Positions 45,401 through 53,767 are shown, counted from the stretch's first letter. The stretch: DNA of 64,000 nt from an uncultured Saprospiraceae bacterium (GCA_937926205.1 CALEYL010000074.1:248001-312000), one strand, 5' to 3'. Numbers and translations: made by a program. The notes: generated from the letters alone by a model not told the origin.

Positions 45401-46525
45401 GATGAACTTGGATCGGCACGCGTTTACGGCAACCTCGGAAACCTTTGGTTCCGGCAAGGCAAATACGGCGAAGCCATGACCTATTTTGAGCGCAGCATCG
45501 AACTGGGATATACCCGTACCGGCACTGCCGGGAGCGCTCAAATCGTTGCCAACCTGGGTCTGACTTATATGAACCAGGGGAAATACGACGAAGGCATCCG
45601 CTGCCAGGAAGTGCAATTGGACATTTGCCGCCGCCAAAACGACAAGCAAGGGATGGCTACCCTGTACACCAATATGGGTATCGTTTATTTCGAAAAAGGC
45701 GATTACGACAATGCCCTGAACTGCTACGAACAGGGGCTTGCCCTGAGCGAAGAACTGGGCAACAAACAGCTCACTTCCATCGCCATAGGTTGTATCGGTA
45801 GTGTTTACGAACGCAAAGGCAAGTATGATAAAGCCATGGAGTTGTTCCGGGAAGACCTGGAACTGTGCGAAGAACTGGGCGACAAACAGGGCATCGCCAT
45901 CGCTCTCGGACTGATCGGCGAACTGTACAGTGTCAAAGGCGATTTTTACTTAGCCATTGACTACCTGCAGAAAAATCTGATGCTTTGTGAAGAATTGGGT
46001 TACCAGAAGGGCATTGCCAAAGCTGTAAATACGCTGGGAGATGTTTTCTATTACACAGGTGAATACGAGCGTTCCCTGAAACACTACAACCGGGCCATCG
46101 AGATTACCCGCAAAATCAACAACCTCCTGGTGCTGGGCTCCAGTCTCGTGGAAAAAGGCATGGTCCTGCTGGAAATGGGCAATCTGGAATTGCTGGAAGA
46201 AACGCTGAAAGATGCGATGTCCATTGCCCACAGCCTTGGGAATCCCGATTTGCTTTTCGAAGCAGAATTGCTGAATGCACGTACGCACACGCTGCACGGC
46301 AGAAAAACAGAGGCCGGCAAACTGCTCTATCAGATGCTCAACCTTTATACCGATCCGGATAAATTAGCGGCCATTTATTATGTCCTTTTCCGACTGGAAC
46401 CGGATAATCCCACTTATAAAAAAGAAGCCATTGCCCGCTATGAGGCGTTGTACAAAGACACGGCGAAATATATCTTCAGCAGAAGGCTCGGCATCATGCG
46501 GGAGTGGGGGAAGGATAGGAAATAA
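42485..46525 (+). CDS. Tandem class III cyclase - P-loop ATPase - TPR protein (soluble adenylyl cyclase-like)
   Basis: This 1346-aa protein starts at GTG. Cyclase domain C1 (about 24-180) has FVDLSGFT (Asp30) and FAGDAFIAVF (Asp80), the two metal-binding aspartates. C2 (about 235-400) lacks these but has VGNRINLAARI, whose Asn352 and Arg356 match the transition-state residues. One C1/C2 active site is therefore expected, as in mammalian ADCY10. A P-loop ATPase follows (Walker A GEAGIGKS at 445-452, Walker B-like LVLELEDGHWIDD), then an AAA/STAND-like helical part, and about ten TPR motifs from residue 860 (GNLLMLRGDYPKAMNYLQ and similar). It is probably a cytoplasmic signalling protein making cAMP; activation by bicarbonate or a TPR-bound partner is inference. 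Divergent from EI24; metallophosphoesterase follows after 5 bp. Confidence 0.9.
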   Translation: MKHLIPHYIQDQFLSDRQTGAFRAYTMFVDLSGFTPLMDVLAREGSRGAEQMSVILNDIFAPLVRLVYTKGGFIPYFAGDAFIAVFPEGAPDVNAREALFAAVQARNMFSQRAFRFGEFTIGIKIGLAYGDVEWGIVGDQHKSFYFRGKGIDQCTACQIRAQNQDIVLDAFWREQAGPYIIPLEELDESFYRVSGNIPIVETPLRVSDLPLLDEAVGLKFLPAPLLEHKGEGEFRTVIAVFLSFTGLKSHEALNEFATVILNQVNNFSGYFKEIDFSDKGGVIVVFFGAPISFENNTDRAIEFLLAIWEELHYLKQSTGAEYRAGVTLGTAYTGIVGGEERCQYAAVGNRINLAARIMTHADWGDVLVDGEVHKNRHFRFQHKGDIKYKGIKGNIPTFKLIGRDYDNMPVYTGTMVGRQAELEQLFSFAKPLLDNRPAGLAYIYGEAGIGKSRVAYELRQLLAEQGLTEWHQCQSDQILRKPFNPFVYFLKNYFDQSPDRSLAANRDYFEARRQALLANLSELENNAEAAYVSRELQRTQSVLAALIGINYPDSLWEQLDAKGRYQNSISAIINLIAAEALLRPLVLELEDGHWIDDSSRELLHELVRSMNRHRMLLLITSRYLDDGAKPVILDENLVKSLGVGQLEINLNVLQPESVRAFAEARLGGPISEPFFDLLLRATNSNPFYLEQVLEYFTESEVLDYVQGLWTIKDNNIKLSDSINSILTARIDRLSALVRETVKAAAVIGREFELPVLSEVMKTQEEFILRNGNSQVLLKEQVKTAEESQIWQAMNELRYIFRHSLLREAAYSMQLRVRLQQLHQLIAEAIERLYADNIEERYVDLAFHYEQAGVFDKTCQYLRKAADYSKRNYQNQQALDYYEKLLKKLGRQSDVVDQIRTYIKKGKVLELIGQWDECEQTYEKALGLAKKSRDVVLLGQANNNLGNLLMLRGDYPKAMNYLQISAGLFESIEDELGSARVYGNLGNLWFRQGKYGEAMTYFERSIELGYTRTGTAGSAQIVANLGLTYMNQGKYDEGIRCQEVQLDICRRQNDKQGMATLYTNMGIVYFEKGDYDNALNCYEQGLALSEELGNKQLTSIAIGCIGSVYERKGKYDKAMELFREDLELCEELGDKQGIAIALGLIGELYSVKGDFYLAIDYLQKNLMLCEELGYQKGIAKAVNTLGDVFYYTGEYERSLKHYNRAIEITRKINNLLVLGSSLVEKGMVLLEMGNLELLEETLKDAMSIAHSLGNPDLLFEAELLNARTHTLHGRKTEAGKLLYQMLNLYTDPDKLAAIYYVLFRLEPDNPTYKKEAIARYEALYKDTAKYIFSRRLGIMREWGKDRK

Positions 46526-46530
46526 CAGGT

Positions 46531-47289
46531 ATGAAAATTCAATATTGCTCCGATCTGCATCTGGAATTCCTGGACAATAAAAAATTTCTCAAAAACAAGC
46601 CCCTCAAGCCGGAAGGCGAAATTCTTCTGCTGGCGGGCGATGTTGTTTTGATTAAATTGATTGGCGAGCACGATGATTTTTTTGATTATCTCGCCGATCA
46701 TTTTGAAGCAACTTACTGGGTTCCCGGCAACCACGAATACTACCATTGGGATTTGGCTAAAGTCGAAAACCCCTTGTTTGAAAAAATCAGGAATAATGTT
46801 TTTCTGCTGAACAACCAGGTAGTCGAATACAAAAATGTCGAGCTCATTTTCAGCACCCTTTGGAGTCATATCCCGCCACAACACGAATGGATTGTTCAAC
46901 AGAATATGGGCGATTTTGAATGGATCAAAAACGAAGGCAGGAGGTTTACCACAACTGATTTTAATGCCCTGCACCAAGCCGACCTCGCGTTCATCCGGGC
47001 CTCGCTGGACAAACCAACCGACCTGCAACGCATCATCGTGACCCACCATGTGCCAACGCTGATGCACTACCCCGAGCAGTACAGAAACAGTGTTATCAAT
47101 TGCGGGTTTGTGACGGAACTGCATGATTTCATCGAAAGCAGCCAGGCCGCTTACTGGCTATACGGGCATCATCACTGTAATACGCCAGACTTTAAAATCG
47201 GGAATACGACCCTGCTTACCAATCAGTTGGGTTATGTTTTTAAAAAGGAATACGATTTATTCAATCCTTCAGCCGTCATTCCTGTTTGA
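46531..47289 (+). CDS. Calcineurin-like metallophosphoesterase
   Basis: The 252-aa protein has the full metallophosphoesterase motif series: SDLH (Asp8, His10), AGDVV (Asp37), GNHEY (Asn67, His68), VTHHVP and GHHHCN near the C-terminus. There is no signal peptide, so it is cytoplasmic. Members of this cytoplasmic branch hydrolyse phosphodiesters or phosphomonoesters; the substrate is unknown. It begins 5 bp after the cyclase gene, so a link to cyclic nucleotide turnover is tempting, but the family match alone does not show it. Confidence 0.88.
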   Translation: MKIQYCSDLHLEFLDNKKFLKNKPLKPEGEILLLAGDVVLIKLIGEHDDFFDYLADHFEATYWVPGNHEYYHWDLAKVENPLFEKIRNNVFLLNNQVVEYKNVELIFSTLWSHIPPQHEWIVQQNMGDFEWIKNEGRRFTTTDFNALHQADLAFIRASLDKPTDLQRIIVTHHVPTLMHYPEQYRNSVINCGFVTELHDFIESSQAAYWLYGHHHCNTPDFKIGNTTLLTNQLGYVFKKEYDLFNPSAVIPV

Positions 47290-47297
47290 ATACAGGT

Positions 47298-47711
47298 TTA
47301 TGCTTCTTCAGGCATCAGGTTTTCTGAATCGTCAGACGGGATTATACTACTGAAAACATCCGCGATTTCGGCGCCAAACGTCCTTATGGCTTCAGGATTA
47401 TTGGCAATCAGGCTGGTAACACCAAACTGCAAAGTTGCACCAAAGAGTTTTTTCAGCGGACTATCCGATTTTTCTTCAAATATTATTTGGGTAAGGTATC
47501 CGGTAGCCAGGCCCAGGCCTGTGCTGAGGAGATGGTTCTTAATATCGGTGGATTCAGTTACTTCCTTAAAGGTGTTTTTGATCAGATTGACAGGCTTCAG
47601 GCTTTCACAAATCGCATAAAAATTTTCTTTCAGTATTTGTGTTTCTTCCGCCTGCCTTGTTTCCAATTGCAGGATGGCTGCGTTTAGATCAGTTCCGGAT
47701 CGGATATCCAT
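47298..47711 (-). CDS. Small protein of unknown function, last gene of envelope cassette
   Basis: The 137-aa product has no recognised domain. It has a predicted coiled-coil N-terminus (AAILQLETRQAEETQILKENFYAI), a middle segment with a weak hydrophobic stretch (TGLGLATGYLTQIIF), a second one (LFGATLQFGVTSLIA), and an acidic C-terminus. It follows a holin-like gene by 8 bp and lies downstream of a YtxH gene, the common Bacteroidota order YtxH - holin-like - small protein. The three are probably envelope or stress proteins. Convergent with the phosphoesterase gene, 8 bp apart. Confidence 0.75.
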   Translation of the reverse strand: MDIRSGTDLNAAILQLETRQAEETQILKENFYAICESLKPVNLIKNTFKEVTESTDIKNHLLSTGLGLATGYLTQIIFEEKSDSPLKKLFGATLQFGVTSLIANNPEAIRTFGAEIADVFSSIIPSDDSENLMPEEA

Positions 47712-47719
47712 GGTGTTTT

Positions 47720-48055
47720 CTATTTTTGAAGCATTTCCAAGATAAGCTTGTCAGCGATCGACTTTTTTAGCCATTTTTGAAGGGTGTATTTAAATACTAC
47801 ACCAACCATAAGGTAAAATAATGCGACAATAAAAAAGCCGTAATAGGATTTGCCGAGCAAATCACCCAGCATCAACGAAATGCCAACGCTTAATACAAAC
47901 GCAAACAGGGAAATCACGAGCATGAAAATCAGTTTGGATAATAGCGCGCTTATGACAACTGTTACGCCTTCCAGCAATTTGAGTTTTGAAAGCTCATAGG
48001 TTGTTTTGCCGTAGGCTTCAGCATTCTCTATCAAAGATTCAACCAGATTTTCCAT
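47720..48055 (-). CDS. Holin superfamily III-like membrane protein
   Basis: The 111-aa protein has an N-terminal helix (NLVESLIENAEAYGKTTYELSKLKLLEG) and two long membrane segments (VTVVISALLSKLIFMLVISLFAFVLSV and YYGFFIVALFYLMVGVVF), ending in a basic amphipathic tail. This is the layout of the 'phage holin family' proteins (holin III / Actino-holin-X-like) that many non-phage bacteria encode. No lysis genes are near, so a stress or envelope role is likelier than lysis. Part of the YtxH cassette. Confidence 0.82.
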   Translation of the reverse strand: MENLVESLIENAEAYGKTTYELSKLKLLEGVTVVISALLSKLIFMLVISLFAFVLSVGISLMLGDLLGKSYYGFFIVALFYLMVGVVFKYTLQKWLKKSIADKLILEMLQK

Positions 48056-48221
48056 TTTGTTTGTGTAATAGGTAAGAAGCGTAGTGCCCTTTTTTGAACA
48101 TTACGCCGAACTGAAGTTGATGTTGTAACTGTTTGCAGGAACCCTACCTGCCGCAGCAAGAAGTAATCAACAACAGGTGTGAGGCGCCTGTCGTTGATTA
48201 ACCCTGCCAAAAGCCAGCTAC

Positions 48222-48506
48222 TTATTTGTCTTTAGCGCCTGCAAGTAGTGCTTCTTCGGATTTTTCCATCTTCGCTTTACCGTTAGCCACAATTTGCTCA
48301 GCGTCTTTTTTTACGGTTTCGACTTTTCGGGTGATCTGGCCGATTAATTTATTGAACTTATGTTCCACATCACCGACAAATTCATCCTTTTTCTTTGCAA
48401 TTTTTTTTCGTGTAGCCGTACCTTTATCAGGTGCAAATAAAACGCCCAATGTGGCACCAACAGCAACACTTGTAAATGCGATTAATATTGCTTTCCCAGT
48501 ATTCAT
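48222..48506 (-). CDS. YtxH domain protein
   Basis: The 94-aa protein has one N-terminal membrane helix with the YtxH signature (AFTSVAVGATLGVLFAPDKGTATRKKI), followed by a charged helical tail rich in Lys and Glu, possibly a coiled coil. YtxH-like proteins are small membrane proteins linked to general stress in Firmicutes and are common in Bacteroidota. It starts at ATG 48506; the frame open to 48569 is unlike the family. First of three same-strand genes (165 bp gap to the next). Confidence 0.85.
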   Translation of the reverse strand: MNTGKAILIAFTSVAVGATLGVLFAPDKGTATRKKIAKKKDEFVGDVEHKFNKLIGQITRKVETVKKDAEQIVANGKAKMEKSEEALLAGAKDK

Positions 48507-48569
48507 AATTTCAGATTTTAAAGGTGATAAAATATATAATAGATTATTTTTTGCAAAACACAGACGCAT

Positions 48570-48880
48570 TTAATCAAATGAATCATTTAATTAAATAAGT
48601 TGTAAAAAAAAACGACAGATAAGAATTGCCTGATGTTGTTGATTTCGGCTGTTAAAAGCCCAGACTGGAGTCCACTAATAATAAATGGATTTCTATTGCC
48701 GGTAGCAAACGTGTTATTTATTAAACGGCGGCAATATTAAAAATGTTTTAAATTAAGGTAATTTACTTTAAATTAAAAAAAATCGGATAATTAAATTTTG
48801 CAAAAAATGCCCCAACTATTCTGGAAAACGCCCCCGTCTTAGAAGGTGTCAACCAAAACACAAAATCAAAAAAGTGGGGT
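48570..48880. other. AT-rich divergent intergenic region
   Basis: About 310 bases between the YtxH and lipoprotein genes. It contains a near-palindrome around aatcaaatgaatcatttaat (48573-48592) and, on the plus strand, TAAATTTTG (48792-48800), which could be the lipoprotein -7 box with one extra base. No gene is seen. Confidence 0.4.
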
Positions 48881-49279
48881 ATGAAAAACAAATGGATCCA
48901 ATTTGCCGGCCTTTGCCTCCTGCTCTTGTCGATGTCTTGCCATCAGGAAGAAGATTGTGTACATCCTGCGGGAATAACCGGAGAATGGATTTGGGTAAAA
49001 TCAATCGGCGGATTTGGCGGCTGGACACTTACCCCGGAAACTGAAAACATCATCAGAAAACTAAAAATTGATGATTTTACCTTTGAAGCATACGTCAATG
49101 ATTCTCTCGTGTTCCAATCAGCATATGATCTTGAAATGAGACCCGATACTTTTTGGGGAACAAACCGCTACATTCAATTCGAAACCGGAGGAGAACAGGC
49201 CTTCCTCATCGATGGAAACAAGCTTGAACTATTTGATCTGTGCTTCGATTGTTTTAATCACGAATATAAAAGGAAATAG
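48881..49279 (+). CDS. Small lipoprotein of unknown function
   Basis: The 132-aa product begins with a lipoprotein signal (lipobox LSMSC, Cys19). The mature part reads GITGEWIWVKSIGGFGGWTLTPE and ends with LELFDLCFDCFNHEYKRK. The GEW opening after a short linker, and beta-strand alternation, suggest a lipocalin-like barrel as found in many small Bacteroidota lipoproteins. Four cysteines remain in the mature chain. No binding partner can be named. It has its own transcript, followed by a REP-like repeat. Confidence 0.75.
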   Translation: MKNKWIQFAGLCLLLLSMSCHQEEDCVHPAGITGEWIWVKSIGGFGGWTLTPETENIIRKLKIDDFTFEAYVNDSLVFQSAYDLEMRPDTFWGTNRYIQFETGGEQAFLIDGNKLELFDLCFDCFNHEYKRK

Positions 49280-49341
49280 CTTGCTCGCGCGACGGCTCCG
49301 CCTCCCGTGTTCTATTTGAAGGGCTCTGCCTCTCCCTTTCA
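49280..49341. repeat. REP-like two-hairpin repeat, copy 4
   Basis: cttgctcgcgcgacggctccgcctcccgtgttctattt then agggctctgcctctccct follow the lipoprotein stop directly. The first hairpin is reduced to ggc-tcc-gcc and the second to gggc/gcct. Confidence 0.6.
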
Positions 49342-49462
49342 GCATCCTGTTTTTCCCCAATCCGGCTCTCAATGACAGGCTTATTAAATAAAAACCAGGT
49401 TTGCCATACAGCGAACAGTTGCGATAAGCCTATCTTTCCGCAGAATTACAATCGTCTGCAAC

Positions 49463-50050
49463 ATGAAAAAAGCGCGCTTGGAAGCTTTTAGCGATGGCGT
49501 TTTGGCCATCATCATCACGATTATGGTTTTGGAAATAAAAGTTCCGCATGGTCGCGATTTTGCTGCACTGCAACCACTTATCCCGGTTTTTGTCAGCTAT
49601 GTGCTCAGCTTTATTTACCTGGGCATCTACTGGAACAACCACCATCACATGATGCACACGGTTAGTTCCATCAATGGCAGCATTTTATGGGCCAATCTGC
49701 ACCTGCTTTTCTGGCTGTCATTGATCCCTTTTGTAACAGGCTGGGTAGGAGAAAATCCTGTTGGACCGATCCCGGTCGCCATCTATGGCTTTATCCTCCT
49801 GATGGCGGGCGCCGCTTACTGGATTTTACAGCAAATCATCATTAAAAAACAAGGCGAACACTCCCTGCTCGCAAAAGCCATAGGAAATGATCTGAAAGGC
49901 AAAATATCTCCGATCCTCTACCTCACTGCCATTTTATCAACTTATTATCATCCCATCATAGCGGAAATTCTCTACGTTCTGGTCGCGCTCATCTGGCTGA
50001 TTCCGGACAAGCGCATTGAACGCATTTTTAATGAGGAGGGCAAGCATTAG
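49463..50050 (+). CDS. TMEM175 family (DUF1211) potassium channel homologue
   Basis: The 195-aa protein has about six membrane segments and the bacterial TMEM175 signature RLEAFSDGVLAIIITIMVLEIKVP at the N-terminus (FSDGVFA-type motif in the first helix). YWNNHHHMMHTV and ILWANLHLLFWLSLIPFVTGW follow. Bacterial members are single-repeat tetrameric K+ channels. The C-terminus is YVLVALIWLIPDKRIERI. The gene stands alone. Confidence 0.88.
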   Translation: MKKARLEAFSDGVLAIIITIMVLEIKVPHGRDFAALQPLIPVFVSYVLSFIYLGIYWNNHHHMMHTVSSINGSILWANLHLLFWLSLIPFVTGWVGENPVGPIPVAIYGFILLMAGAAYWILQQIIIKKQGEHSLLAKAIGNDLKGKISPILYLTAILSTYYHPIIAEILYVLVALIWLIPDKRIERIFNEEGKH

Positions 50051-50152
50051 TTTAGCCGAAATCCTGCGAATCCTACCCATGACAGATTTTCTGTCAGTCT
50101 ATCTTTTTATACCCAACAGGGTAGCTCTCACCTGATTCAGACCAACACTGTT

Positions 50153-52180
50153 TCACCCCGCCGCCGTCTTTATCCGTTCCTTCAGGGCAAACAACTCGTC
50201 GCGGAACTGCGCAGCTGTGATAAAATCCAGGTCTTTGGCGGCCTGCTTCATTTTCTTTTCCGTGTCGGCCACCATTTTCTCCAATTGGTCGCGGGTGAGG
50301 TAAGCCATCACCGGATCTGCAGCCAGACTCGGGTGTTCCGGCTCGATGTAGGCGTATTCGTTGCGACCCCGGATGTCGAGAATAGAGCGTTGGTTCAGAA
50401 TATCTTCCCGGGATTTGCCGATTGTGCGCGGCGTGATGCCGTTTTCCTCGTTGTAGGCCATCTGGATGATGCGGCGGCGGTTGGTTTCGTCTATCGTACG
50501 CTGCATCGACTCCGTGATCTTGTCGGCATAAAAAATGACCAGGCCATTGGCATTGCGCGCAGCGCGGCCTGCTGTCTGTGTCAGGGAACGCGCGTTGCGC
50601 AGGAAGCCTTCTTTATCGGCATCCAAAATGGCCACCAGCGAAACCTCCGGTAAATCCAGACCTTCCCGCAGCAGGTTCACGCCAATGAGCACATCGAATT
50701 CGCCAAGGCGCAGGTCGCGCAGGATTTCAACGCGCTCCATGGTCTCCACTTCCGAGTGGATGTAGCGCACCTTCACGTTCAGTTTGGTAAAATATTTGGC
50801 CAGTTCTTCCGCCATGCGCTTGGTGAGTGTGGTGACTAAAACGCGTTCGTTCTTCAGCACCCGCTGCTGCACTTCGTCCAAAAGGTCGTCAATCTGGTTG
50901 AGGCTTGGCCGCACTTCAATAGGCGGGTCGAGCAGCCCGGTAGGACGAATCAATTGCTCCACAAAGACCCCGCCGGTTTGTTCCAGTTCGTAGTCGCTGG
51001 GCGTTGCACTCACAAAAATGATCTGGTTGGTCATGCTTTCAAATTCCGTAAAGCTCAGCGGACGGTTGTCCATCGCCGAAGGCAGGCGGAAACCGAAATT
51101 CACGAGATTCAGCTTGCGCGCCCGGTCACCGCCAAACATACCCCGCACTTGCGGAATGGTCACATGGCTTTCGTCAACCACCATCAGGTAATCGTCCGGA
51201 AAATAATCCAGCAGGCAGAATGGGCGCGTTCCTGCACGGCGTCCATCAAAAAATCGCGAGTAATTTTCCACGCCACTGCAATACCCCAGTTCTTTGATCA
51301 TTTCCAAATCGAAGGCTGTGCGTTCCCGGATGCGGCGCGCTTCCAGGTATTTGCCTTCGCGTTCAAAATATTTTTCCTGGCCGTAAAGTTCGTCTTCTAT
51401 TTCCCGGATGATCTGGTGCATGCGTTCTTTGGGCGCTACATAGAGGTTGGCCGGGAAAATAGCTGCCGTGTCCATCGCTTCGATGCGTTTGCCGGTTTCG
51501 ATTTCGATGCGTTCGATGCTTTCGATTTCATCGCCAAAAAACGTAACACGGTAACCATAATCCACATACGGCAGGTTGATGTCTACCGTATCGCCGCGAA
51601 CACGGAAAGTCGCGCGCCTGAAATCCGTTTCGGTGCGGGAATAAAGGATGTTTACCAGACTGTGCAAAAAACCGTTTCGGGAAGTTTTCAATCCCTTTTG
51701 GATGCGAATGATGCCGGTTTTGTAATCCTCGGGATTTCCCATACCATAGATACAGGACACCGAAGCGACGATGATGATGTCGCGCCGTCCCGACAACAAC
51801 GAAGAGGTAGCGCGTAAACGCAGTTTGTCAACCTGCTCATTAATTTGCAGGTCTTTTTCGATGTAGGTATCTGTGACAAAAAGATAAGCTTCCGGCTGGT
51901 AGTAGTCGTAGTACGATACGAAGTATTCGATGGCATTCTCGGGAAAAAACTCGCAAAATTCTCCGTAGAGCTGCGCCGTCAGGGTCTTGTTGTGGGTCAG
52001 GACCAGGGTAGGGCGGTTCAATTGGGCAATCACATTGGCCATGGTAAAGGTTTTGCCTGAACCGGTGACACCCAAAAGTACCTGGGCCTGCTCGCCGGCT
52101 TGAATGCCTTTTACCAGTTTTTCAATGGCTTCCGGTTGGTCGCCCGTCGGTTTAAATGGAGATACCAGTTTGAAACTCAC
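50153..52180 (-). CDS. uvrB: UvrABC excinuclease subunit B
   Basis: UvrB verifies DNA damage and loads UvrC in nucleotide excision repair. Helicase motifs include Walker A GVTGSGKTFTMANVI, the beta-hairpin region YYDYYQPEAYLFVTDTYIEKD, Walker B-like VVDESHVTIPQ and LREGLDLPEVSLVAILDADKEG. The C-terminal UVR domain (EKMVADTEKKMKQAAKDLDF) binds UvrC. The start is set at GTG 52180, which gives the canonical VSFKLVSPFKPTGDQPEAI start and 675 aa, matching E. coli (673). An ATG at 52258 would add 26 Ser/Thr-rich residues absent from the family. Confidence 0.93.
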   Translation of the reverse strand: MSFKLVSPFKPTGDQPEAIEKLVKGIQAGEQAQVLLGVTGSGKTFTMANVIAQLNRPTLVLTHNKTLTAQLYGEFCEFFPENAIEYFVSYYDYYQPEAYLFVTDTYIEKDLQINEQVDKLRLRATSSLLSGRRDIIIVASVSCIYGMGNPEDYKTGIIRIQKGLKTSRNGFLHSLVNILYSRTETDFRRATFRVRGDTVDINLPYVDYGYRVTFFGDEIESIERIEIETGKRIEAMDTAAIFPANLYVAPKERMHQIIREIEDELYGQEKYFEREGKYLEARRIRERTAFDLEMIKELGYCSGVENYSRFFDGRRAGTRPFCLLDYFPDDYLMVVDESHVTIPQVRGMFGGDRARKLNLVNFGFRLPSAMDNRPLSFTEFESMTNQIIFVSATPSDYELEQTGGVFVEQLIRPTGLLDPPIEVRPSLNQIDDLLDEVQQRVLKNERVLVTTLTKRMAEELAKYFTKLNVKVRYIHSEVETMERVEILRDLRLGEFDVLIGVNLLREGLDLPEVSLVAILDADKEGFLRNARSLTQTAGRAARNANGLVIFYADKITESMQRTIDETNRRRIIQMAYNEENGITPRTIGKSREDILNQRSILDIRGRNEYAYIEPEHPSLAADPVMAYLTRDQLEKMVADTEKKMKQAAKDLDFITAAQFRDELFALKERIKTAAG

Positions 52181-52403
52181 AGTAGCCGTGTTTGTAGTTG
52201 TGGAAGAGATTAAAACGCTGCAGGAGGGGGTAAAGTTCGAAAAAATGAATGATATCATCAAGCAATATTAGGAGAATGCTCCCCAAAATGTGCTTGTTTC
52301 AGAAGAAGAAGTTTAGAAAATTCTTATGGAAATAAGGTATAAAAAAATCAGCTTCAGCTGCTAATCAAAAGTTGTTTTTGCTAACAATTCAGGGTTCATC
52401 TTC

Positions 52404-53648
52404 CTACCCCATCAACTCCACCATCGCCACCGTCATCGCATTTACCCCCGTTCGGATCGTCGTAGGCGGGTGTGTCAAAAAACGGGGGGAATGCAGGGAG
52501 GGCAGCACTTCTTTCGGCTTGCCTGCAACATCAAATTTTGTAGGATCCACAGCGCCAAGCCAGAGGAAAGCAATCGGAATACGGCCCCCGTCGGCATAAT
52601 GCGCAAAATCTTCAGAAAAAGTATACGGCGGTTCTTCGTGTATTTTGTCTTTGCCCAGATAAGCTTCAAAAATGGCTTCTATTCTGGCCGTTAGCCCGGG
52701 ATCGTTGTAAACCGATTCGGTGAAAAACGGAAAAGGTTTGATTTCCGGAAAAAGCGCTTCCGGCAAACCGGCGGCAATCGCTTCTCCCCGGCATATACGC
52801 TCAATGGCAGCCATAATCTGATGGTAAACCGGAATGGTAAAACAACGAACGGTCAATTTGAGCAACACCTCGCTGGGAATAACGGTGCCTTTTTGGGAAT
52901 TGGTTACAAAAGAACCGACCGTAACCACTGCTGGTTCCAGCGGATTTACCTCTCTGCTCACGATGGTTTGAAGCCGCATCACAATCGAAGCGGCCAGTAC
53001 CACAGGGTCTTTTGTTTCACCTGGATAGCCGCCATGCCCGCCAATCCCTTTGACCAAAATATCCAAATGTGCGGCACAGGCCATGGCCGGTCCTTTCCGG
53101 ATACCTACCGTGCCACCGGGAAGGGTCGGACTGCAATGCCAGGCCAGCGCCATATCCGGTCGCGGAAAACGCTCGTACAAGCCGTCGTTCAGCATTTTCC
53201 GGGCGCCATCACCGCTTTCTTCTCCCAGCTGACTCACAATTACGGCGGTCCCGGACCAGTACTCTTTCAGCGCAATCAGGTTTCGTACTACCCCCACGGA
53301 AATGGCCGGCACCATGCTGTGCCCGCAAAGGTGGCCGACGTTGGGCACAGTGCTTCGATATGGAATGTCGTTTTCTTCCTGTATGGGCAATGCGTCGTGG
53401 TCGTTGCGGTAAAGTACCGTTGGTCCGGGGCCGTTTTCGATGAGGGCTACCACCCCGGTTCCGGCCAGAAATGCCACCTGGTCACAACCCGCTTTGCGGT
53501 ATTCTTCAGCTTGCCTGGCCGCTGTGTTAAATTCCAGCAGGGTTAATTCAGGGTTTGCGTGGTAGTGTTTATGAAGATCGAAAAGGTAGTCGTAATTGGA
53601 CTCTGTTAAGGCTTCCACCTTTTTAATCAACGGATTAGGAGCGTGCAT
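52404..53648 (-). CDS. M20-family metal-dependent amidohydrolase
   Basis: The 414-aa protein fits the M20D (IAA-amino acid hydrolase/hippurate hydrolase) family of zinc or manganese amidohydrolases, which cut N-acyl amino acids. Two domains are visible: the catalytic core and a lid (about 185-300, GIGGHGGYPGETKDP). Metal ligands include HLCGHSM (Cys and His), QLGEESGDGA (Glu), LAWHC (His) and a C-terminal LHSPRF (His). The usual HACGHDxH reads HLCGHSMV here, so the Asp and second His are changed. There is no signal peptide. The substrate is unknown. Confidence 0.86.
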   Translation of the reverse strand: MHAPNPLIKKVEALTESNYDYLFDLHKHYHANPELTLLEFNTAARQAEEYRKAGCDQVAFLAGTGVVALIENGPGPTVLYRNDHDALPIQEENDIPYRSTVPNVGHLCGHSMVPAISVGVVRNLIALKEYWSGTAVIVSQLGEESGDGARKMLNDGLYERFPRPDMALAWHCSPTLPGGTVGIRKGPAMACAAHLDILVKGIGGHGGYPGETKDPVVLAASIVMRLQTIVSREVNPLEPAVVTVGSFVTNSQKGTVIPSEVLLKLTVRCFTIPVYHQIMAAIERICRGEAIAAGLPEALFPEIKPFPFFTESVYNDPGLTARIEAIFEAYLGKDKIHEEPPYTFSEDFAHYADGGRIPIAFLWLGAVDPTKFDVAGKPKEVLPSLHSPRFLTHPPTTIRTGVNAMTVAMVELMG

Positions 53649-53716
53649 AATGTCAATGTTATTATTTTATTGGACACAATTTTAAAGCAAAAAAGGGCCT
53701 GGGCTCTTACCATTCC

Positions 53717-53724
53717 CAAAAATA
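53717..53724 (-). promoter_or_regulatory. Possible -7 box for the M20 gene
   Basis: On the minus strand TATTTTTG matches TAnnTTTG; transcription would start near 53710, about 60 nt before the start codon. No -33 box is evident. Confidence 0.4.
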
Positions 53725-53767
53725 AAGCTTCTTTTTTGAGAGCAGGCAGCGCAATTTGCCTTCCGTG

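Noticed and set aside
46531..47289. Phosphoesterase called as a cAMP phosphodiesterase
   Set aside because: The motifs show a metallophosphoesterase but not its substrate; adjacency to the cyclase alone is not enough.
47720..48055. Prophage lysis module suggested by the holin-like gene
   Set aside because: No endolysin, capsid, tail, integrase or other phage gene is near; holin III-like genes next to YtxH are common in ordinary chromosomes.
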